A DNA stretch of 64,000 nt, taken from Thermanaerothrix solaris. GTDB lineage: Bacteria > Chloroflexota > Anaerolineae > Anaerolineales > Anaerolineaceae. The notes under the pieces are model-generated. The model worked only from the letters and a program-made list of their open reading frames with translations, was not told where the DNA came from and ran no database searches. The stretch is from the NCBI RefSeq assembly GCF_032334255.1, contig NZ_JAUHMF010000001.1, positions 620,001-684,000 of the forward strand. The letters are read 5' to 3'. The translations under genes were made by a program, and so were the position numbers. Shown one piece after another: positions 59,766 through 64,000 of this stretch (positions are counted from its first letter, which is position 1; each line of letters starts with the position of its first letter).

Positions 59766-61331
59766 ATGAGCACAACTTTTCGATTCCTGAAACTCATCAG
59801 CCTCATAGTCACTGTCTTGTGGCAACCGATATTAAGTGCGTGCACGGTTTTCCTTCCGTCTCACCAAGAGATAAATATTATTGTGGAAGATAACGAACAA
59901 CGCTACCAGACTGATGTGCCCGTGGGCACCACCGTTCAAACCGTGCTTGAACGTCTAAACCTTTCGTTAGGGGTACTAGATCGCACGGATCCGCCCACAT
60001 TCACTGTATTAAATCGTGATTCAAGGATTACTATTATACGCGTTAAAGAAGTTTTTGAGACTGAAGAGGTGGTCGTTCCCTTTGAACAACAAATGGTCAG
60101 AAACGAGTCGCTCCCCGAGGGAGAAACCCGACTAGTTCAACCTGGCGAAAATGGCTTACAGCAAATTACCTATCGCCGTTTACTGGAAAACGGTAAAGAA
60201 GTCGCGCGAACGGTCTTTAAGATTGAAACCATCCGCGAACCACGGCCCGAAATTGTGATGGTGGGTGTACAATCACCTGTTACCCCTTTGGAATTACCTG
60301 GATCCTTGGTTTACCTGGCCGGCGGGAATGCCTGGCTGATCCGCGAGAACAGCGCCAACCGTTATCCCATCGTTACAACCGGCGATCTAGATGGACGGAT
60401 TTTTACCCTATCGCCGGATGGAAAATGGCTGCTCTATACCCGACAGAGTAGTACTACAAATGCGATCAATTCTCTCTGGGTGGTAAACCTGACGAAAGAG
60501 CCTCCACAGCCAATTAATCTTAAGGTCAGTAATGTTGTGCATTATGCCGAATGGGTGCCTGGCACGTCGTTGACTATCACCTACTCTACCGTCGAACCCC
60601 GCAACGCCCCGCCAGGGTGGCAAGCCAATAATGATCTCTACCGCCTAAGCTTTTCCCCTGAGGGGAGAATTCTGAAAAACGAAAAAATAATAGAGACAAA
60701 TGCTGGGGGAATTTACGGTTGGTGGGGAACAACCTTCGCCTGGTCACCTAATGGAAACACTTTGGCCTATGCCCGTCCCGACTCGGTCGGCTTGGTAAAC
60801 CTCAAAGAACAGGTTTTCGAACCACGCTTCTTTCTCCAGCCTCTGGAAACCGGAGGAAACTGGGCATGGGTTCCTGCGATAGCCTGGTCTGCAGATGGGT
60901 ATTTTATATATACCCCAACTAATAGTGATACTGACCCACAGTTTTTCTCATTGAGTGCGCTTTCACTTGAGTCTGACCTGATGGTGGATGTGGTTAAAAA
61001 TACCGGTATGTTTGCCAACCCCATCCCCCAGCCTAACCCTCAATCATTTCCGCAGTGGGTCGCCTATCTTCAGGCATTGTTCCCCACCCAAAGTGAAACC
61101 AGTCGTTACCGCTTAGCCCTCATGGACCGAGATGGCTCAGATCAACGCATCCTTTTTCCACCTGAGGGTTCAATAGGCTTGGAACCTCAACGACCAGTTT
61201 GGTCGCCCTCTTCCTCACCACAATGGATTGGGGTAATTTATCAGGGCAACCTCTGGCTAGTTGAAGTGCCATCTGGGCAAACTCGTCAGATTACAAGTGA
61301 CGGACTCATCCGTCGTATAGACTGGAAGTGA
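59766..61331 (+). CDS. Lipoprotein with YabE-like/G5 domains and a C-terminal TolB-like beta-propeller
   Basis: A 521-aa exported protein. Signal peptide with lipobox LSAC (Cys near residue 26). A YabE-type ubiquitin-like segment (INIIVEDNEQRYQTDVPVG) and a G5 domain (about residues 95-175, ending VARTVFKIETIREPRPEIV) follow. The rest (about 185-520) has WD40/TolB-type blades with SPDGKWLLYTRQ, WSPNGNTLAYARP, IAWSADGYFIYTP and DRDGSDQRILF. G5 domains bind cell-wall amino sugars, so a wall-surface role is likely. I chose ATG 59766. Confidence 0.85.
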   Translation: MSTTFRFLKLISLIVTVLWQPILSACTVFLPSHQEINIIVEDNEQRYQTDVPVGTTVQTVLERLNLSLGVLDRTDPPTFTVLNRDSRITIIRVKEVFETEEVVVPFEQQMVRNESLPEGETRLVQPGENGLQQITYRRLLENGKEVARTVFKIETIREPRPEIVMVGVQSPVTPLELPGSLVYLAGGNAWLIRENSANRYPIVTTGDLDGRIFTLSPDGKWLLYTRQSSTTNAINSLWVVNLTKEPPQPINLKVSNVVHYAEWVPGTSLTITYSTVEPRNAPPGWQANNDLYRLSFSPEGRILKNEKIIETNAGGIYGWWGTTFAWSPNGNTLAYARPDSVGLVNLKEQVFEPRFFLQPLETGGNWAWVPAIAWSADGYFIYTPTNSDTDPQFFSLSALSLESDLMVDVVKNTGMFANPIPQPNPQSFPQWVAYLQALFPTQSETSRYRLALMDRDGSDQRILFPPEGSIGLEPQRPVWSPSSSPQWIGVIYQGNLWLVEVPSGQTRQITSDGLIRRIDWK

Positions 61332-61353
61332 TCATGTCCAAGGAGAAAGATTT

Positions 61354-62310
61354 ATGCGAGTTTTAGTTACTGGCGCGGCAGGTTTTTTAGGATCACATCT
61401 CTGTGATTATCTACTGGCTCAAGGCCACGAAGTTATCGGTATGGATAACTTCATTACCGGCAGTCCTGATAATCTCGCCCATCTGGCTGGAAACCCGCGC
61501 TTCCTTTTTATCCGCCATGATGTGTCCAACTTCATCTTTGTGCCCGGTAAAGTGGACGCTGTGCTCCATTTTGCCTCACCGGCCAGTCCCAACCCTAATT
61601 CTCCATACGGTTACACCAACCTCCCCATTCAAACCATGAAAGCCGGTGCATTAGGGACGCACAATACGTTGGGTGTTGCGCGGGCGCATAACGCGCGGTA
61701 TTTGCTTGCCTCGACCAGCGAAATATACGGAAACCCCCTTGAACATCCCCAAAAAGAAACCTATTGGGGGCATGTAGATCCGATCGGAGTGCGCTCGGTC
61801 TATGATGAGGCCAAGCGCTTCGCCGAGGCACTGACCATGGCCTATCACCGTTATCATGGGTTGGATACCCGCATTGTTCGCATCTTTAACACCTATGGCC
61901 CACGGATGCGTCTTGATGATGGCCGTGTGGTGCCTAACTTTATCCAGCAAGCCCTGCGCGGAGAGCCTTTAACTATCTACGGGGATGGTTCACAAACCCG
62001 CAGCTTCTGTTATGTGGATGACCTTATTGAGGGAATTTATCGCCTCTTACTTTCAGATGAACACTACCCCGTAAATCTGGGTAACCCGCAGGAAATCACA
62101 ATTTTGGAATTTGCCGAAGTGATCAACCGCCTGACTGGCAACAAAGCCGGGGTCGTCTTCAAGCCGGAGAGCCGTCTTGGGGATGATCCTCAACGCCGCC
62201 AACCGGATATCACACGCGCCCGCACCATCTTGGGATGGGAACCCAAAACAAGTTTAGAGGAGGGCATACGACTGACCATACCGTATTTCCGTCAAAAAAT
62301 GGGGCTTTAA
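61354..62310 (+). CDS. NAD-dependent epimerase/dehydratase, UDP-glucuronate decarboxylase-like
   Basis: A 318-aa extended SDR. The NAD-binding motif is GAAGFLGSHLCD, the catalytic triad is in STSEIYG and SVYDEAKR (Tyr-x-x-x-Lys), and NTYGPRMR and DGSQTRSFCYVDDL complete the pattern. Sequence features fit UDP-xylose synthase (UXS), which makes UDP-xylose from UDP-glucuronate, but related dTDP-glucose dehydratases and epimerases cannot be excluded. It probably supplies a nucleotide sugar for surface polysaccharide. AAGGAGAAAG precedes the ATG. Confidence 0.88.
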   Translation: MRVLVTGAAGFLGSHLCDYLLAQGHEVIGMDNFITGSPDNLAHLAGNPRFLFIRHDVSNFIFVPGKVDAVLHFASPASPNPNSPYGYTNLPIQTMKAGALGTHNTLGVARAHNARYLLASTSEIYGNPLEHPQKETYWGHVDPIGVRSVYDEAKRFAEALTMAYHRYHGLDTRIVRIFNTYGPRMRLDDGRVVPNFIQQALRGEPLTIYGDGSQTRSFCYVDDLIEGIYRLLLSDEHYPVNLGNPQEITILEFAEVINRLTGNKAGVVFKPESRLGDDPQRRQPDITRARTILGWEPKTSLEEGIRLTIPYFRQKMGL

Positions 62311-62771
62311 TCGCCATTTTCACCGATTCTAAAGAACTGGGGCGCTTCCTGCGCTTTGCAGTCGTGGGAACCATTGGCGCAGTGATAGACTTTGGGCTGT
62401 TTAATGCTTTGACCCAGGCTTCTGCCTTTTTCCATCAAAATGCCGTATGGGCAAGTGTCATTTCTTTTATTGCCGCCGTAACAAGCAATTTCGTTTGGAA
62501 TCGTTACTGGACCTATCCCGATTCCCGGAGCAAACCCCTGGCCCAACAGGGCGCACAATTTTTAATGGTAAGCATCATCGGCCTGTTAATCCGCACCCCC
62601 CTCTTTGCTTTCCTCGAGCCAATTCTGATCCGCTTTTTCCAGGCATGGTGGAAATGGGCCATCCTCTCCCCTATTATTGTGGCTCATAATGTTGCGCTTG
62701 CTATTGTCATTGGCGTTGTTATGCTATGGAACTTCTTTGCCAATCGCTATTGGACGTATAATGATGTTTAA
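62235..62771 (+). CDS. GtrA-family membrane protein
   Basis: A protein with four TM helices (about residues 40-60, 70-90, 105-125 and 145-170 of the longest frame) of the GtrA/DPMS group. GtrA relatives flip or transfer lipid-linked sugars. The longest frame (178 aa) starts with an ATG at 62235, which overlaps the epimerase gene by 75 bases. A shorter protein beginning near LIAIFTDSKELGRFLRF (about 62307) is more typical of the family but lacks a standard start codon. Confidence 0.8.
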   Translation: MGTQNKFRGGHTTDHTVFPSKNGALIAIFTDSKELGRFLRFAVVGTIGAVIDFGLFNALTQASAFFHQNAVWASVISFIAAVTSNFVWNRYWTYPDSRSKPLAQQGAQFLMVSIIGLLIRTPLFAFLEPILIRFFQAWWKWAILSPIIVAHNVALAIVIGVVMLWNFFANRYWTYNDV

Positions 62772-62780
62772 GTTCAACCA

Positions 62781-64000
62781 ATGAGCGATTCGCCTCTCAC
62801 GACTAACCCCGATACATCTTCCGCCAACGTCCCACAACCGCGTTCCTTGCGGGAATTAATTGATATTGTCTCTGGACGGGCCCTCAAAGACATTCTTCCC
62901 CAAGAGGACGCAGGTCTCGCCGAACCTTTGCCTTTCCCCTTCTTAGCCATTGTAGGCCAGTTTGAAATGCGCCTGGCGTTGTGCCTTAACCTCATCAATC
63001 CCGCCATTGGTGGTGTTCTGTTAATTGGCCCTCGCGGTACCGGCAAAACCACGGCAGTGCGCAGCCTGTTAGAGCTACTTCCAGAAATTGAACGCAGCGC
63101 CTGTTTTTACGGGTGTCTACCCGAGGACATTGAAACCGGGGGCATGGATGCCGTTTGCCCTGATTGTGCGCGTAAATATGCTGAGGGGCGCCCACTCACA
63201 GTAAAAGATCGCGTCAAGTTAATCGAACTGCCCCTTAATGCCCGCCTTGAAGACGTGGTTGGAGGGCTGGATGAGCGCGCCGTTGCTCATGAACGGTTCC
63301 GCCTCAAGCGAGGCATTCTTGCTCAGGCGGATCGAAATATTTTGTATGTTGACGAAGTCAATCTTCTCCCGGATGAAATCGTGGACGCCATCCTGGATGC
63401 AGCCTCAAGCGGTACCTACACGGTGCGTAGAGGTCCGCTCTCAGCCACGTATCGTGCCCGTTTTGTCCTCATCGGATCTATGAATCCCGAAGAGGGCAAC
63501 TTACGCCCCCAGATCCTTGACCGATTTGGGCTGCGTGTCCTTGTCCATGGTCTGAAAGATCCACACCAACGCCTCGAAGCCTATCGGCGCACTCAGTTTT
63601 ATCGGGTAAACCCTCGCGCAACTGTGGCTCACTATGCTGAAGAGACTGCGTTGATGCGTGAAGAAATCACTATGGCCCGCCGCTTATTACCGTCAGTACA
63701 AATTTCAGATCAGATTGCCTTGGAAGCCATCGGTCTCATCCAGCGCCTTAGGATTGATTCATTGCGTGCAGAGATCACGTTACTTGAAGCCGCTCGTGCC
63801 TACGCTGCTGCCGATAATCGCACCGAAGTAACCCTTGAAGATATCCGCCAAGTTGCTCCCATGGCTTTGCGGATGCGCCGCTCAATCTTTATGGAAAAAT
63901 ACCTCGAAAATCAAAGCAATGAGGATGAGGAAATTTTGCGACTCTTTTCCTCTCAAATAGAGCCTAATTTATCGGTTGCCCCTGCTCAGGAGGATAAAGA
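62781..64000 (+). CDS. BchI/ChlI-like AAA ATPase (Mg-chelatase type), truncated by window end
   Basis: A partial protein; 406 residues are visible and no stop is reached. It is of the magnesium-chelatase I type: Walker A GPRGTGKT (near residue 80), a Cys-rich insertion (CFYGC, then CPDC) as seen in BchI-type proteins, Walker B NILYVDEVNLL, sensor NPEEGNLRPQILDRFGLRV. BchI/ChlI inserts Mg into protoporphyrin; non-phototrophs have relatives with other or unknown targets, and cobalt chelatase or metal-insertion roles have been proposed. It starts at ATG 62781, 9 nt after GtrA. Confidence 0.85.
   Translation, partial: MSDSPLTTNPDTSSANVPQPRSLRELIDIVSGRALKDILPQEDAGLAEPLPFPFLAIVGQFEMRLALCLNLINPAIGGVLLIGPRGTGKTTAVRSLLELLPEIERSACFYGCLPEDIETGGMDAVCPDCARKYAEGRPLTVKDRVKLIELPLNARLEDVVGGLDERAVAHERFRLKRGILAQADRNILYVDEVNLLPDEIVDAILDAASSGTYTVRRGPLSATYRARFVLIGSMNPEEGNLRPQILDRFGLRVLVHGLKDPHQRLEAYRRTQFYRVNPRATVAHYAEETALMREEITMARRLLPSVQISDQIALEAIGLIQRLRIDSLRAEITLLEAARAYAAADNRTEVTLEDIRQVAPMALRMRRSIFMEKYLENQSNEDEEILRLFSSQIEPNLSVAPAQEDK

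Overview
The window (about 64 kb, roughly half G+C) looks like the chromosome of a non-phototrophic member of the Chloroflexota, most likely Anaerolineae. This is an inference from the gene mix: a Ycf46-like AAA ATPase, fused nuoCD, split glycine decarboxylase, PSP1-domain protein, multihaem cytochromes beside a cytochrome b, a DoxX protein, and no lipopolysaccharide genes. No 16S rRNA or other decisive marker is present. Genes are densely packed, many with ATGA-type overlaps. I saw no insertion sequence, prophage or CRISPR array.

Region 1 (1-16.7 kb) is a long sugar-catabolism locus on the + strand. It holds a ribose-type ABC importer (end of the binding protein, ATPase, two permeases), a DeoC aldolase, a Gfo/Idh/MocA dehydrogenase, a sugar isomerase/epimerase, a ROK kinase, a GntR/UTRA repressor with a clear candidate operator, a SIS-domain protein, an SDR, an FAD oxidoreductase, a UroD-family protein, a phosphotriesterase-like hydrolase and a KDPG-type aldolase. 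It is followed by a RACE-type corrinoid activation protein (- strand) and a B12-binding corrinoid protein. Sugar uptake genes next to three corrinoid methyl-transfer parts suggest that a methylated sugar or related polyol is demethylated and degraded. The substrate cannot be read from the sequence.

Region 2 (16.7-24.9 kb) is signalling: an OmpR-type regulator/kinase pair with a downstream target gene that carries phased repeats, then a GAF-domain kinase paired with a double-receiver LuxR-type regulator, and glutamate dehydrogenase.

Region 3 (25-33.3 kb, - strand) carries a partial complex I module (nuoB-nuoCD-nuoI), a small four-cysteine protein, the Fe-S carrier Mrp, a PSP1 protein, a PIG-L deacetylase, an M20 amidohydrolase and a metal/cobalamin-receptor protein without a signal peptide. 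A SufR-like regulator is divergent from nuoB.

Region 4 (34-39 kb, - strand) is a three-gene electron-transfer operon: a 10-haem lipoprotein made of two tandem copies with calcium-loop-like motifs, a 9-haem membrane-anchored cytochrome, and a cytochrome b with a fused c-haem domain.

Region 5 (39-64 kb) is mostly housekeeping. It includes glmS with a glmS self-cleaving ribozyme in its leader (41287 down to 41053) that carries a 59-nt insertion, a Ycf46-like ATPase, gcvH-gcvPA-gcvPB, DoxX, DJ-1/PfpI, alaS, a thioredoxin-fold membrane protein with a SufS-like desulfurase, phosphohexomutase, TatD, a prenyl synthase, tRNA-Leu(GAG), plsX, rluB-scpB, a G5-domain lipoprotein, a UDP-glucuronate-decarboxylase-like enzyme, GtrA and a BchI-like ATPase cut by the window end.

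The glmS ribozyme variant and the corrinoid/sugar locus are the two most interesting items.
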